64,000 nt of DNA from Streptosporangiaceae bacterium (GTDB taxonomy: Bacteria; Actinomycetota; Actinomycetes; Streptosporangiales; Streptosporangiaceae): assembly GCA_025964695.1 (NCBI GenBank), contig JAOPYK010000250.1:1-64000 (forward strand), in the 5' to 3' direction. Below, in pieces: positions 8,637-17,603 of the stretch. A program made the translations under genes and the position numbers. The notes under the pieces are model-generated. The model saw only the letters and a program-made list of their open reading frames with translations, was not told where the DNA came from and made no database searches. How positions within the stretch are numbered: position 1 is the stretch's first letter; each line of letters begins with the position of its first letter.

Positions 8637-8897
8637 GATGGCGGCCTCCAGAAGAGGAACCGGTGAGTGATGTCACCGGCCCGCGGCCGACCGACGAAGG
8701 ACGCCTCGGGTCCGCCCGAGACTAAACCCGCATACCACCACGACGCGGTCCATCTGCGGGAAGTAGCTAGCGCTGACCAGATCGCATGCCCCGTTCGGGT
8801 GTGGTCACCGTCCCGCTCGTCCCGAACGCACTTCCCGGCCCGCGCCTTCACCTTGTAGATCAAAAGCTTGCGACCTCGGGGCGCGTAGCCTGAAAGG

Positions 8898-9608
8898 GTG
8901 AATGAACGGCTCCCACTCTTCCCGCTGGGCATCGTGCTGTTCCCCGGTCTGGTCCTTCCGCTGCACGTCTTCGAGGAGCGCTACCGGCTGATGATCCAGG
9001 ACCTGCTGGAGCACCCCGAGCCGCGCCGGTTCGGCATCGTGGCGGTCGAGCTCGGTCATGCGGTCGAACCCGGTCGTGCGGCCGGGGACGAAGGGCCTCT
9101 GGAGTGCCGGCACGAACACGGGGCGGGACCGGGGCTGGCCATGGTGGGGTGTACCGCCGAGGTGCACGGAGTGATCCCGCACGTGGACGGCAGATTCGAC
9201 GTCGTCACCGTCGGCGGCAGGAGGTTCGACATCACCGGAGTGGACGACTCCCTGCCGTACCTGTGCGCCGATGTGGAGTTCCGGCCGGACGACGCCGGAC
9301 CGGATCCGGGACCGGCCGCCCGGCGTGTGATCCGGTTGTTCCGGCTCTACCGCGGGCGGCTCGCGGACGTCGGGGCGGAGGTCCGGCGGCCGATGGAGCT
9401 GCCGCCCGACCCGGTCCGGCTGTCGTATCTCATCGCCGCCACGGTCGTGCTGGACCGGCGAGAGAAACAGCGGCTGCTCGAGGCCGAGGACGCCACGGCC
9501 CGGTTCCGGCTGGAGGAGGAGTTCCTACTCCGGGAGACCCGGCTGCTCGACGCCCTCCCCGCGGTGCCCGCCTCCCCGTTCCTCGACGACGGCATCAACC
9601 CCAACTGA
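8898..9608 (+). CDS. LON peptidase substrate-binding (LAN) domain protein
   Basis: This 236-residue protein is made up almost entirely of the N-terminal substrate-binding domain of Lon peptidase, with no AAA or protease part. The hallmark LPLFPLGIVLFPGLVLPLHVFEERYR is near the N-terminus and the helical C-terminal part is rich in Arg/Glu. Stand-alone proteins of this kind are common in actinobacteria; a role in recognising unfolded proteins is only assumed. The GTG at 8898 is preceded by a GAAAGG ribosome site. The ~260-bp region to the left is shared with the divergent 59-residue gene and must hold both promoters. Confidence 0.85.
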   Translation: MNERLPLFPLGIVLFPGLVLPLHVFEERYRLMIQDLLEHPEPRRFGIVAVELGHAVEPGRAAGDEGPLECRHEHGAGPGLAMVGCTAEVHGVIPHVDGRFDVVTVGGRRFDITGVDDSLPYLCADVEFRPDDAGPDPGPAARRVIRLFRLYRGRLADVGAEVRRPMELPPDPVRLSYLIAATVVLDRREKQRLLEAEDATARFRLEEEFLLRETRLLDALPAVPASPFLDDGINPN

Positions 9609-9670
9609 CCGGGCCCGGCCGCCGGTGAATCGATGTGATCATCGCGGTGCGGGCAGGCACAATGGCCCCC

Positions 9671-10171
9671 ATGAGCAAAGCCAGGACCGCCGGGGGGAAG
9701 GGCACGCCGGCGACCGTCGCCGCCACCCAGGCCGGGATCGAGTTCACCCTGCACCCGTATGAGACCGATCCGGACGCCGACTCCTACGGGGAGGCCGCCG
9801 CGGACGCGCTCGGCATTCCGCACGACCAGATCTTCAAGACCCTCGTCGCCGAGGTCGACGGTGCGCTCACCGTGGCGGTGGTGCCGGTCGCGGCCACCCT
9901 CGACCTGAAGGCGCTGGCCGCCGCCGCCGGCGGCAAGAAGGCGCAGATGGCCGATCCGCACACCGCCGAGCGCACCACCGGTTACGTACTCGGCGGCATC
10001 AGCCCGCTGGGCCAGCGCCGGCGGCTGCCCACCGTCATCGACGGGTCGGTCTCAGGCCTGGCGACCGTCTACGTCTCGGCCGGTCGGCGCGGCCTGCAGA
10101 TCGAACTGTCCCCCGCCGACCTGATCGTGCTGACCGGTGCGCGGACCGCTGAGATCGCCCGCCGGTACTGA
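9671..10171 (+). CDS. ybaK: Cys-tRNA(Pro)/Cys-tRNA(Cys) deacylase, YbaK family
   Basis: YbaK hydrolyses mischarged Cys-tRNA(Pro), a trans-editing step of translation. The 166-residue protein shows the family pattern: GTPATVAATQAGIEFTLHPYE, the IFKTLVAEVDG strand, and the LGGISPLGQRRRLPTVID motif. The conserved active-site lysine is in the IFKTL segment. ATG 9671 is chosen; an in-frame ATG three codons upstream (9662) is equally possible because no strong ribosome site is visible. The last 120 bp overlap, in antisense, the end of the convergent DUF2567 gene. Confidence 0.9.
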   Translation: MSKARTAGGKGTPATVAATQAGIEFTLHPYETDPDADSYGEAAADALGIPHDQIFKTLVAEVDGALTVAVVPVAATLDLKALAAAAGGKKAQMADPHTAERTTGYVLGGISPLGQRRRLPTVIDGSVSGLATVYVSAGRRGLQIELSPADLIVLTGARTAEIARRY

Positions 10172-10684
10172 CCCGTCGGGACGGATCCGATTGGCCACGT
10201 CGATCGCCTCCAGCAGGCCGTAGGCCACCAGCGCGACGAAGGGCCAGCACACCAGTACCCCGCGCGCGGCCAGGTCCGCGGGGCCGTTGAACGCCCGGGT
10301 CCGGTCGCCGGCGCGCACCATGCGGTGGAAGGTGTCCAGCCCGATCAGATGCCCGACCCGCCAGGCCAGGAGGGCCGCGACGATCCCGCCCACCGCGAGC
10401 CCCGCGACCAGCACGAGGTCGTTGCCCCGGCCCGCGGCCAGGTAGGCCGCGACCCCGCAGGCCAGCCCGATCCCCGCGGTGATCAGGGCGAACCTGCCGT
10501 CCGTGCCGATGACGGCGGGCGATTCGGGATCGATCAGAAAGATCTTGCCGTCCACCGAAACGTATTTCACATGCGGGGAGATCGCCGCCCACAGCAGCCC
10601 GGCGAGGACACCGAGCACGGCCGATGCCACGACGGTCACCACCGCGATCCGCACCTGCCGCCCCAGTCCCGCCAGCGCGTCCAT
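10052..10684 (-). CDS. DUF2567 family membrane protein
   Basis: This 210-residue protein has about four hydrophobic helices (VAVVTVVASAVLGVLAGLLWA-like segment near residue 12; ALITAGIGLACGVAAYLA; LVAGLAVGGIVAALLAW; VCWPFVALVAYGLLEAI) and an extracytoplasmic loop with KYVSVDGKIFLIDPESPA, characteristic of the actinobacterial family DUF2567. The function is unknown. The ATG at 10684 follows a GGGGAG ribosome site; longer frames upstream are rejected. The last ~40 residues, which are hydrophilic, are encoded antisense to the end of ybaK (10052-10171), a long convergent overlap. Confidence 0.75.
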   Translation of the reverse strand: MDALAGLGRQVRIAVVTVVASAVLGVLAGLLWAAISPHVKYVSVDGKIFLIDPESPAVIGTDGRFALITAGIGLACGVAAYLAAGRGNDLVLVAGLAVGGIVAALLAWRVGHLIGLDTFHRMVRAGDRTRAFNGPADLAARGVLVCWPFVALVAYGLLEAIDVANRIRPDGSVPAGDLSGPRTGQHDQVGGGQFDLQAAPTGRDVDGRQA

Positions 10685-10841
10685 CGCACTCCCCTCGGCC
10701 GGGGGCCGTCCCCTCACCGTTCCGCAGGCCTTCGGCCGTCTGTGATCGCAGCGTAACGCGTTTCGTCCCAAGATCCACGATCGCCCCCCGGGCGGGCCCG
10801 CTCGCCGGCGAACGGCGCGGCTGAGATGCGGCTGAGATAAC

Positions 10842-11543
10842 GTGACCGGCATGTCTGGATTCAGCCCGGCATTCGATCGGCTCGGTTCGGCGCTCGGCGC
10901 GGTGGTCCTGCAACAGCAGGAGACACTGGCCGAGTTCCTCCCCCGCGAGGATTGGAGTGCCGACCTCGCCGAACGCACATATACCAGCGGCGGGGTCACC
11001 GTCCGCGTGTCGTTGCTCGGCAGCTACGCCGGGCGAGAGAAAACCTGGCTGTGGGGGTGGGCCAACCCCCAGTTCGGCCCCGGCCACCCCGCGGTCCAGC
11101 CGACGCTGAGCGTCCAGGAGATGGGCGAGAGGCTGGGCGTCCCGGAGCTCACCACTCCGGAAGTCGACCTGTCGTGGTACCAGGGACCCGCGGCGCACGG
11201 TGGCGAGCTCATCGCGATGATCGCAGCCGGGCTGCTCGGTGGCGGCGGTTACATCGGAGCCGGCTACGACGGCGGGTCCGCGTACCTGCACGTCGACGAT
11301 CCCGCGGTACCGGCGGCCCGCTGGGACCCGATCCCGGTGCCCCGGCTGATCATCAACGCGGCCAGCCTGTTCGCGGGCGACCCGCACCTGACCCTGGCCC
11401 GGTTCCTCAGCCACCACCGGGTGCCCTACCGCCAGTCCGCCGGCATGACCGAGGCCCGGATGCCCGGCGGCGGGACCGCCCGCGCCATGTTCGACGACGA
11501 GGGCCGCTTCATCAACTGGGAGGCCGGCCTCACCGTCGGGTGA
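10842..11543 (+). CDS. DUF6882 domain protein
   Basis: This soluble protein of 233 residues matches the DUF6882 family: FDRLGSALGAVVLQQQETLAEFLP at the start, TWLWGWANPQF in the middle, and repeated Trp/Gly-rich segments. The function is unknown. Either the GTG at 10842 or the ATG at 10851 could be the start; the ribosome site is poor for both. It is divergent from the DUF2567 gene with about 155 bp between, and is followed by a strong inverted repeat that separates it from the convergent secreted protein gene. Confidence 0.75.
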   Translation: MTGMSGFSPAFDRLGSALGAVVLQQQETLAEFLPREDWSADLAERTYTSGGVTVRVSLLGSYAGREKTWLWGWANPQFGPGHPAVQPTLSVQEMGERLGVPELTTPEVDLSWYQGPAAHGGELIAMIAAGLLGGGGYIGAGYDGGSAYLHVDDPAVPAARWDPIPVPRLIINAASLFAGDPHLTLARFLSHHRVPYRQSAGMTEARMPGGGTARAMFDDEGRFINWEAGLTVG

Positions 11544-11556
11544 CCCCGTCAGCACG

Positions 11557-11595
11557 TGATCGTGCGGCCGGCGCCGGTCATCGACCGCACGATCA
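11557..11595. terminator. bidirectional hairpin terminator candidate
   Basis: A perfect 11-bp inverted repeat (TGATCGTGCGG at 11557-11567 and its complement at 11585-11595) encloses a 17-nt loop that itself contains a CCGGCGCCGG palindrome. It lies between two convergent genes. There is no T-tract, as is usual for terminators in high-GC actinomycetes. Confidence 0.65.
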
Positions 11596-11622
11596 TGAGG
11601 GAATGATCACCAGGGATGGGGT

Positions 11623-12255
11623 TCAGAGCGGCTGGGGGGCTCCCTTGCCCGGCCCGTCGCCCCAGTGGGTCACGTAGTAGGTCACGGGGATGTGCCCGTT
11701 CGCCTCGCCGCTTCCGCCGACCACGTAGGGCTCGTTCCACGTGCCGCCGGTCAGCTTGGCGAAGGTGATGCCGTCGATGTCGAGCATGACGCCGCTCCGG
11801 GAGGGAGTGCCCGGACCACGGTCACAGATCGTGAAGGCGGCCTTCTTGCCCTGGTACTCGATGTAGCCCTTGGTGCCCATGGGCCAGCTCGGGCTCGCGA
11901 AGCAGCCTTCCTGCATGGGCATGCCGGAGGCGGGGGCTCCGGTGTCGCCGTTGCCGGAGCTGCCGGTGTCCCAGAAGTACGAGCCCAGTGTCTGGTTCTT
12001 GAACAGGACCGCCGGCTGGGCGGCCTTCGCACGGGGGGCGGCCTTCCGCTTCGCCTTCTCGGCCTTCTTCGCCATGGCGGAGGTCAGCCGTACGGGGGTC
12101 TTCTCATGGGCGGTCAGGTCGGTCACCGCGGCGGCCTTGGTCATCGCGGGCAGGGAGACCTCGTCGGAGTGGTGCGAGGAAAGAGCAGAGGCCCCGAGAC
12201 CGAAGGTGAAGGTCGCCGCGCCGGCCAGGATCAGCCGGGTGAATCGCTGCTGCAT
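11623..12255 (-). CDS. secreted RlpA-like double-psi beta-barrel protein
   Basis: This 210-residue protein starts with a signal peptide (MQQRFTRLILAGAATFTFGLGASA). A ~60-residue Lys/Ala-rich linker follows, and then a compact domain of about 120 residues resembling the double-psi beta-barrel of RlpA and related cell-wall proteins: GSYFWDTGSSGNGDTGAPASG, then ICDRGPG and LDIDGITFAKLTGG. Cys in EGCFA and TICDRG may form a disulfide. A role at the peptidoglycan is inferred from the fold; catalytic activity is not established. AGGAAATC precedes the ATG. The gene has an unusually long, structured 5' leader. Confidence 0.7.
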   Translation of the reverse strand: MQQRFTRLILAGAATFTFGLGASALSSHHSDEVSLPAMTKAAAVTDLTAHEKTPVRLTSAMAKKAEKAKRKAAPRAKAAQPAVLFKNQTLGSYFWDTGSSGNGDTGAPASGMPMQEGCFASPSWPMGTKGYIEYQGKKAAFTICDRGPGTPSRSGVMLDIDGITFAKLTGGTWNEPYVVGGSGEANGHIPVTYYVTHWGDGPGKGAPQPL

Positions 12256-12579
12256 GATTTCCTATCTCTCGGTGGACATGACGCAACGACTCCGCGCGAA
12301 GGCTGTGAAGAGGCGGAGCGACCCCGTCAGGGCAGGGGTGGCCGTCAGAGGGCGGTGTCCGTATCCGCGTGCCCGGATCCCGTGAAGGCCGTGCGGCCCC
12401 CAGGCAGGCCTCGCGGCCCTCGACCTTGGGATCGGCAGCCCACTGACGTGTCGTTCAGATCCGGAGCGCGTGGAAGGCCCGGTTTGCGTCAGCTGGGCGA
12501 GTGTCCCCTGCTTGGGGTGCAGGGAGTGACGGCTTTGCGTTTGTACGCATTCAGGAAGATTGTTGTCTCTTCCCGGTCG
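12256..12579 (-). promoter_or_regulatory. long structured 5' leader of the secreted barrel gene
   Basis: About 320 nt separate the candidate promoter from the ATG and contain no gene. On the minus strand the leader forms a CCCTGC/GCAGGG hairpin (12506-12524), then a larger hairpin closed by CTGACG/CGTCAG (12487-12492 with 12443-12448) with an inner CCGG/CCGG pairing and a purine-rich internal loop, followed by several GC-rich stems. This suggests a cis-regulatory RNA. It does not match a ydaO (c-di-AMP) consensus that I can confirm. Confidence 0.4.
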
Positions 12580-12609
12580 AGTCTAGGCATCGAAAGGGCA
12601 AAAAGCCAA
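12580..12609 (-). promoter_or_regulatory. candidate promoter of the secreted barrel gene
   Basis: On the minus strand, TTGGCT (12604-12609) and TAGACT (12580-12585) are separated by 18 bp inside an AT-rich patch between dnaE and the secreted protein gene. The spacing and -10 element fit a vegetative promoter; not verified. Confidence 0.4.
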
Positions 12610-12624
12610 AAATCGGACGTCCGA
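12608..12624 (-). terminator. weak terminator candidate after dnaE
   Basis: The palindrome TCGGACGTCCGA (12613-12624) is followed on the minus strand by five T residues, then GGC and another T5. The stem is only four or five pairs once a loop is allowed, so the call is tentative. Confidence 0.3.
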
Positions 12625-12648
12625 AAAGGTAGATCTTTATCGCCCGTT

Positions 12649-15600
12649 TCATCCCATCAGGCAGGCGGGTCCCAGGAGCTGCTTGAGATCGCCCATCAGC
12701 GCGGGCGAGGGCGTTACCCGGAGCTTGTCGTCCAGCCGGACCACGGTCGTACGGGGACCGTTCTGCAGGTGCAGGTGCACCTCACTGGAGCCGGGGTGGG
12801 TGATGAGGACTTCTTTGAGGCGTTCCACGACCGGCGGGGTACAGCGGCCGATCGGCATCGCCACGGAGAGCGGGCCGGACATGTCGCTGATGGTGAGGTC
12901 CGGCTGGGTGACCTCCATTGCGATGATCTTGGCTATGTCCTCACGCTTGTCGATCCGGCCCCTGACGACCAGCACCGCGTCCTCGGCGAGGAGGGTGGAG
13001 CACAACTGGTAGGCGGAGGGGAAGGCCATCACCTCGATGGAGCCGCCGAGGTCCTCCAGCGAGAACATCGCCCAGGAGTTGCCCTGCTTGGTGACCTTGC
13101 GCTGCAGGCCCGACAGCAGCCCGCCGATGGCCACGATCTGGCCGTCCGGGCGGTCCCCTTCGGCGGTGAGGGCGGAGATGGAGCAGTCGGTCTCCTTGGC
13201 CAGGATGTGTTCGACGCCGAGCAGCGGGTGGTCGGAGACGTACAGGCCGAGCATCTCCCGCTCGAAGGCCAGCAGCGTGGTCTTGTCCCACTCCCCCGCC
13301 GGGATCTCCACGGTGAAGGCCTCTTCGGCGGAGCCGCCGTCGTCGATGGCGCCGAACAGCGAGTCCTGGCCGATCGCCTCGTTGCGCTTGACGTCGATGA
13401 CCGAGTCGATGGCCTGTTCGTGCACCATGACCAGGGACTTGCGCTCATGCCCCAGGTCGTCGAAGGATCCGGCCTTGATCAGGGACTCGACGACCCGTTT
13501 GTTGCACACCACAGGCGGCACCTTGCGCAGGAAGTCGTTGAAGTCGGCGAACCGGCCCTTCTCCCGGCGGGCCGCGATGACGCCGTCGACGACGTTGTCG
13601 CCCACGTTGCGGATGGCCGACAGGCCGAAGCGGATCTCGGTGTCGCCGCGCGGGGTGAAGTCCGCGTCGGACTCGTTGACGTCGGGCGGGAGCACCGTAA
13701 TCCCCATCCGGCGGCACTCGTTGAGGTAGAGCGCGCTCTTGTCCTTGTCGTCTTTGACCGAGGTGAGCAGCGCCGCCATGTACTCGGCGGGATAGTTGGC
13801 CTTGAGGTAGCCCGTCCAGTAGGAGACCAGCCCGTACCCCGCGGTGTGCGCCTTGTTGAAGGCGTAGTCGGAGAACGGCAGCAGGATGTCCCACAGGGCC
13901 TTGATGGAGGCCGCCGAGAACCCGCTGTCCTGCATGCCCTTCTCGAAGAACTCGAACTGCTTGTCCAGCTCGGACTTCTTCTTCTTGCCCATGGCGCGGC
14001 GGAGCAGGTCGGCGCCGCCGAGTGAGTAGCCGGCGACCTTCTGCGCGATGGCCATGACCTGCTCCTGGTACACGATCAGGCCGTGGGTGGTGTCCAGGAT
14101 CTCCCTGAGCGGCTCTTCCAGCTCTGGGTGGATCGGGGTGATCTCCTGCTGCTTGTTCTTGCGCAGCGCGTAGTTGGTGTGCGAATTCGCGCCCATCGGG
14201 CCGGGCCGGTAGAGCGCCAGGACCGCGGAGATGTCCTCGAAGTTGTCGGGCCTCATCAGCCGCAGCAGACCCCGCATGGGGCCGCCGTCCAGCTGGAACA
14301 CCCCGAGGGTGTCGCCACGGGAGAGCAGCTCGTAGGTCTTGACGTCGTCCAGCGGCAGCTTGAGCAGATCGATCTCGATGCCCTTGTTGAGCTTGATCGC
14401 CTTGACCGCGTCATCCATGATCGTGAGGTTGCGCAGGCCCAGGAAGTCCATCTTGAGCAGGCCGAGCGACTCGCAGGTCGGGTAGTCGAACTGCGTGATG
14501 ATCACGCCGTCGGAGTCCCGGCGCATGATCGGGATGTGGTCGGTCAGCGTCTCGGCGCTCATGATCACGCCGGCGGCGTGCACGCCCGTCTGCCGGATCA
14601 GGCCCTCGAGACCCTGGGCCAGGTCCAGCACCTGCTTGACGTCGGTCTCGTCCTCGTACAGCTTGCGCAGCTCGCCGGCCTCGCTGTATCGCGGGTGCTT
14701 GTCGTCGAAGATGCCCGACAGCGGGATCTCCTTGCCCATGACCGCGGGCGGGAACGCCTTGGTGAGCCGGTCCCCGAGGGCGTAGGGGAAGCCGAGGACC
14801 CGCGAGGCGTCCTTGATCGCGGCCTTGGCCTTGATGGTGCCGAAGGTGGCGATCATGGCGACCTTGTCTGCGCCCCACTTCTCGGTGACGTAGCGGATCA
14901 CGTCACCGCGCCGGCGCTCGTCGAAGTCGATGTCGACGTCGGGCATGGAGACACGCTCGGGGTTGAGGAAGCGCTCGAAGATCAGCCCGTGCGGCAGCGG
15001 GTCGAGGTCGGTGATGCCCATGGCGTAGGCGGCCAGCGAACCCGCCGCCGACCCTCGTCCCGGGCCCACCGCGATCCCGTTCTTCTTCGCCCACATTATG
15101 AAGTCGGCGACCACGAGGAAGTACGAGGGGAAGCCCATCTGCAGGACTACGCCGATCTCGTACTCGACCTGGCGCTGGTGCTCCTCGTCGATCCCGTCCG
15201 GGAAGCGCCACTCCATGCCCCGCTTGACTTCCTTGCGGAACCAGGACTCCTCGGTCTCCCCCTCGGGAACGGGGAAGATCGGCATCAGGTTGCGGTACTC
15301 GAACATGCCCGCCGGGTCGACCCGCTCGGCGATCAGCAGCGTGTTGCGGCAGCCCTCCGCCCAGATGTCGGAACCGTCGATGGCGCGCATCTCGTCGGCG
15401 CTCTTGAGGTAGTAGCCGGAGCCGTCGAACCGGAACCGGTCCGGGTCGGCCAGTTGCTTGCCGACCTGGACGCAGAGCAGGGCGTCGTGCGCCGCGGACT
15501 CGCTCTCCCGGGTGTAGTGGCTGTCGTTGGTGACCACCGGGGGGATGCCGAGCTTCTTGCTGATCTCGATCAGGCCGTCGCGGACCCGGCGCTCGATGTC

Positions 15601-16185
15601 GAGCCCGTGGTCCATGATCTCGAGGAAGTAGTTGTCCTTGCCGAAGATCGACTGGTATTTCGCGGCCGCTTCGAGGGCCCTGTCGAAGTGCCCGAGCCGC
15701 AGCCGGGTCTGCACCTCCCCGGAAGGGCAGCCGGTGGTGGCCATCAGCCCGTCGGCGTGCTGGGAGATCAGCTCGTCGTCCATCCGGGCGTACTTGAAGA
15801 CGAAGCCCTCGGTGAACGATCTGGAGGTCAGCTTGAACAGGTTGTGCAGGCCGGTCTTGTTGCGGGCCCACAGCGTCTTGTGGGTGTAGAGACCACCACC
15901 GGACAGGTCATCGCGCTTCTGGCTCGGCTCGCCCCACTGGACGCGCTTCTTGTGGAAGCGCGACTCCGGCGCCACATAGGCCTCGATGCCGATGACCGGG
16001 GTGACACCGGCGTCCATCGCCTGCTTGAAGAAACCGTTGGCGCCGTGCATGTTGCCGTGGTCGGTCATCGCGATCGCCGGCATCTTCTGCCGGTCGACCT
16101 CCGCGAACATCTGCTTGAGCCGCGCTGCGCCGTCGAGCATCGAATACTCGGTGTGAACGTGCAGATGCACGAACGACTCAGACAC
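12649..16185 (-). CDS. dnaE: DNA polymerase III alpha subunit DnaE1
   Basis: This 1178-residue protein is the replicative polymerase catalytic subunit. The N-terminal PHP domain begins [20 protein letters not shown] and continues with [10 protein letters not shown]. The polymerase core carries the catalytic aspartates in [12 protein letters not shown] and the [24 protein letters not shown] segment, with [14 protein letters not shown] in the fingers. The C-terminal part contains the tandem helix-hairpin-helix region and an OB domain ([24 protein letters not shown]). Length and order match DnaE1 rather than the mutagenic DnaE2. The GTG at 16185 gives [13 protein letters not shown]. It is transcribed alone. 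Very long open frames on the opposite strand are codon-bias shadows. Confidence 0.97.
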   Translation of the reverse strand: MSESFVHLHVHTEYSMLDGAARLKQMFAEVDRQKMPAIAMTDHGNMHGANGFFKQAMDAGVTPVIGIEAYVAPESRFHKKRVQWGEPSQKRDDLSGGGLYTHKTLWARNKTGLHNLFKLTSRSFTEGFVFKYARMDDELISQHADGLMATTGCPSGEVQTRLRLGHFDRALEAAAKYQSIFGKDNYFLEIMDHGLDIERRVRDGLIEISKKLGIPPVVTNDSHYTRESESAAHDALLCVQVGKQLADPDRFRFDGSGYYLKSADEMRAIDGSDIWAEGCRNTLLIAERVDPAGMFEYRNLMPIFPVPEGETEESWFRKEVKRGMEWRFPDGIDEEHQRQVEYEIGVVLQMGFPSYFLVVADFIMWAKKNGIAVGPGRGSAAGSLAAYAMGITDLDPLPHGLIFERFLNPERVSMPDVDIDFDERRRGDVIRYVTEKWGADKVAMIATFGTIKAKAAIKDASRVLGFPYALGDRLTKAFPPAVMGKEIPLSGIFDDKHPRYSEAGELRKLYEDETDVKQVLDLAQGLEGLIRQTGVHAAGVIMSAETLTDHIPIMRRDSDGVIITQFDYPTCESLGLLKMDFLGLRNLTIMDDAVKAIKLNKGIEIDLLKLPLDDVKTYELLSRGDTLGVFQLDGGPMRGLLRLMRPDNFEDISAVLALYRPGPMGANSHTNYALRKNKQQEITPIHPELEEPLREILDTTHGLIVYQEQVMAIAQKVAGYSLGGADLLRRAMGKKKKSELDKQFEFFEKGMQDSGFSAASIKALWDILLPFSDYAFNKAHTAGYGLVSYWTGYLKANYPAEYMAALLTSVKDDKDKSALYLNECRRMGITVLPPDVNESDADFTPRGDTEIRFGLSAIRNVGDNVVDGVIAARREKGRFADFNDFLRKVPPVVCNKRVVESLIKAGSFDDLGHERKSLVMVHEQAIDSVIDVKRNEAIGQDSLFGAIDDGGSAEEAFTVEIPAGEWDKTTLLAFEREMLGLYVSDHPLLGVEHILAKETDCSISALTAEGDRPDGQIVAIGGLLSGLQRKVTKQGNSWAMFSLEDLGGSIEVMAFPSAYQLCSTLLAEDAVLVVRGRIDKREDIAKIIAMEVTQPDLTISDMSGPLSVAMPIGRCTPPVVERLKEVLITHPGSSEVHLHLQNGPRTTVVRLDDKLRVTPSPALMGDLKQLLGPACLMG

Positions 16186-16304
16186 GCGCGGCTCCTTCGG
16201 GACGGGTTCGACTCAGCAGCCTAAGCCCGTCGCGCATGTCACCGCGAGCAAGACACAACCCGCTCTCAGACCCCTGGGCGGCGCCTGGAACACCCCACGC
16301 GCCG

Positions 16305-16421
16305 ATGACCCCGCACGACTGGCGCCGGCACTTCGGCGGCGCCTGGCCGGCCCTCGCCGCCGCCAAGCGCCGGTACGATCCCGGCGGCATCCTCGCTCCG
16401 GGACAGCGGATCTTCACCTGA
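16305..16421 (+). pseudogene. C-terminal remnant of a FAD-linked (BBE-type) oxidoreductase
   Basis: Thirty-eight codons read [20 protein letters not shown] and on to [18 protein letters not shown] before a stop. This is the characteristic C-terminus of berberine-bridge/cytokinin-oxidase-type FAD-dependent oxidoreductases (HFG.rW..l...K..yDP..il.PGq.if). Nothing upstream in any frame resembles the missing ~400 residues; instead the start region of dnaE abuts directly. It is therefore read as the scar of a deleted gene, not a functional gene. Its end overlaps the end of the convergent chorismate mutase by 8 bp. Confidence 0.65.
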
Positions 16422-16719
16422 CGGCGGGGCCCCGCTCGTTCTCGGCCACTTCCAGACCGGCCTCGATGACCGCGCTCATGATCCGCTCCAGCCGGTCCCG
16501 GCCCAGCCGGGGTGCGTGCCGGGCCATCGCCTCGACCACCTGCCGCTCCCGGCGCGGATCACGGCCGGCGAAACCGCCCACCGGCTTGAGCCGCTGCACG
16601 ACCCCGGCCAGTTCGGCCCGGCGCTGCAGCAGCGCGGCGAGTTCGGCGTCGACCCTGTCGATGGCGGCGCGGGCCTGCGCCAGTGTGGTGATCTCCTGGC
16701 CCGTCGGCTCTCCGGTCAT
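16414..16719 (-). CDS. chorismate mutase (AroQ class, type II)
   Basis: This 101-residue protein is a stand-alone, all-helical chorismate mutase that converts chorismate to prephenate at the Phe/Tyr branch point. The N-terminal helix shows [22 protein letters not shown], the classic DxxLxxLLxxR pattern, followed by the [11 protein letters not shown] segment and a C-terminal helix with [12 protein letters not shown]. The ATG at 16719 is preceded by GAAGGA; a longer in-frame start at 16782 adds only low-complexity residues. There is no signal peptide, so it acts in the cytoplasm. The leader upstream has tandem hairpins and a small Phe-containing frame. Confidence 0.9.
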   Translation of the reverse strand: MTGEPTGQEITTLAQARAAIDRVDAELAALLQRRAELAGVVQRLKPVGGFAGRDPRRERQVVEAMARHAPRLGRDRLERIMSAVIEAGLEVAENERGPAVR

Positions 16720-16785
16720 CCCGGTCCTTCCTCCACGGCGGCCGGCCGTCGAAGGCGACCGGCGGCGTCCTGATCCGGACACGCA

Positions 16786-16904
16786 GAAGGCAGAGCACCA
16801 GCGCTCGCGCGGGTCTCTGCCTTCGCCGGCTCCGGGGTCGTCGCTCAGGTCGAGTCGACCGGCTCACCCGGAGCCGGCGACGTAAACCCGAAACACCGCT
16901 CCAT
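16786..16904 (-). promoter_or_regulatory. hairpin-rich leader of chorismate mutase with a possible 19-codon leader peptide
   Basis: On the minus strand an ATG at 16904 opens a 19-codon frame (MERCFGFTSPAPGEPVDST) ending at 16845, with AAGG a little upstream. Its coding sequence includes the 5' arm of a perfect 13-bp hairpin (16867-16879 with 16824-16836). Immediately downstream is a second, perfect 10-bp hairpin (16815-16824 with 16786-16795). The arrangement recalls an attenuator, but only two Phe codons are present and no T-tract follows. Confidence 0.3.
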
Positions 16905-17017
16905 GCTCGTGACCTTACGTGACCTGCGAAGGCGGCCGCCACTTCGCGGACAGGTCGTCTCACGAGACGAGACGCATTGACTAAGCTGCCCGCAGACCCG
17001 CCTACTTGGGAGACACC

Positions 17018-17536
17018 GTGACAGAGCCCGTGCAGAAACTCATCGTGATCGGGTTCAACGAGCCGCTGAAGGCCAGCGAGTTCCTGCTCGCCGTGGTGCG
17101 CATGCAGGGACACGAGCAGATCAAGCTGCACGACGCGGTCTTCATCGAGCGGTCCGAGGACGGCCGCTCGGCCGTGCGCGAGACGCAGGACCTCACCCCG
17201 GGTAAGGGCGCGCTGGGCGGCGCGATGTGGGGCCTGCTCGTCGGCACCCTTTTCGGCGGCCCGATCGGCGGCCTCATCGGCGGCGCCGCGTCCGCGGGCG
17301 GGGGCGCGCTGCTCGGCAAGCTCATCGACACCGGCATCAAAGACGACAAGATCAAGGCCTTGCGCGACGCGGTGCCCCCGGGCACCACCGCCCTGGCCCT
17401 GCTGGTCAGCCATCTCTCGCTCGGTGACCTCCAGCGTGAGCTCGAACGCTTCCCCGGCGCGACCCTGGTCCAGTCCGACCTACCCGACGCGGCGGTCCAC
17501 GCGGTACGAGTCGCACTGGGTGAGATCGAGGACTGA
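17018..17536 (+). CDS. DUF1269 family membrane-associated protein
   Basis: This 172-residue protein matches DUF1269: an N-terminal domain (QKLIVIGFNEPLKASEFLLAVV), a glycine-rich central hydrophobic hairpin (GALGGAMWGLLVGTLFGGPIGG to GGGALLGKLIDTGI), and a C-terminal alpha/beta part with KIKALRDAVPPGTTALALLV. Such proteins are thought to associate with membranes through the glycine-zipper stretch; their function is unknown. The GTG at 17018 follows GGGAGA; the TTG four codons earlier overlaps that ribosome site and is rejected. Confidence 0.8.
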   Translation: MTEPVQKLIVIGFNEPLKASEFLLAVVRMQGHEQIKLHDAVFIERSEDGRSAVRETQDLTPGKGALGGAMWGLLVGTLFGGPIGGLIGGAASAGGGALLGKLIDTGIKDDKIKALRDAVPPGTTALALLVSHLSLGDLQRELERFPGATLVQSDLPDAAVHAVRVALGEIED

Positions 17537-17603
17537 CGGCGGTGATCGGGAGGGCAGGGCCACGCGCCCCGCCCGGCCCTCCCGGCCCCCTGGCCTCCCG
17601 CGC

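Noticed and set aside
12256-12579. ydaO (c-di-AMP) riboswitch before the secreted barrel protein
   Set aside because: The gene type fits, but the conserved GGGGUGAAUC and GACAGCUAACCUC-like elements are not present by eye; only a generic structured leader is claimed.
14083-16224. 713-codon open frame on the plus strand antisense to dnaE
   Set aside because: It lies entirely opposite a well-supported dnaE; its composition is the mirror of GC-biased third positions and no family motifs are visible. Other long antisense frames (for example 11665-14025, 42551-45235, 25058-26704 and 32016-33230) are shadows for the same reason.
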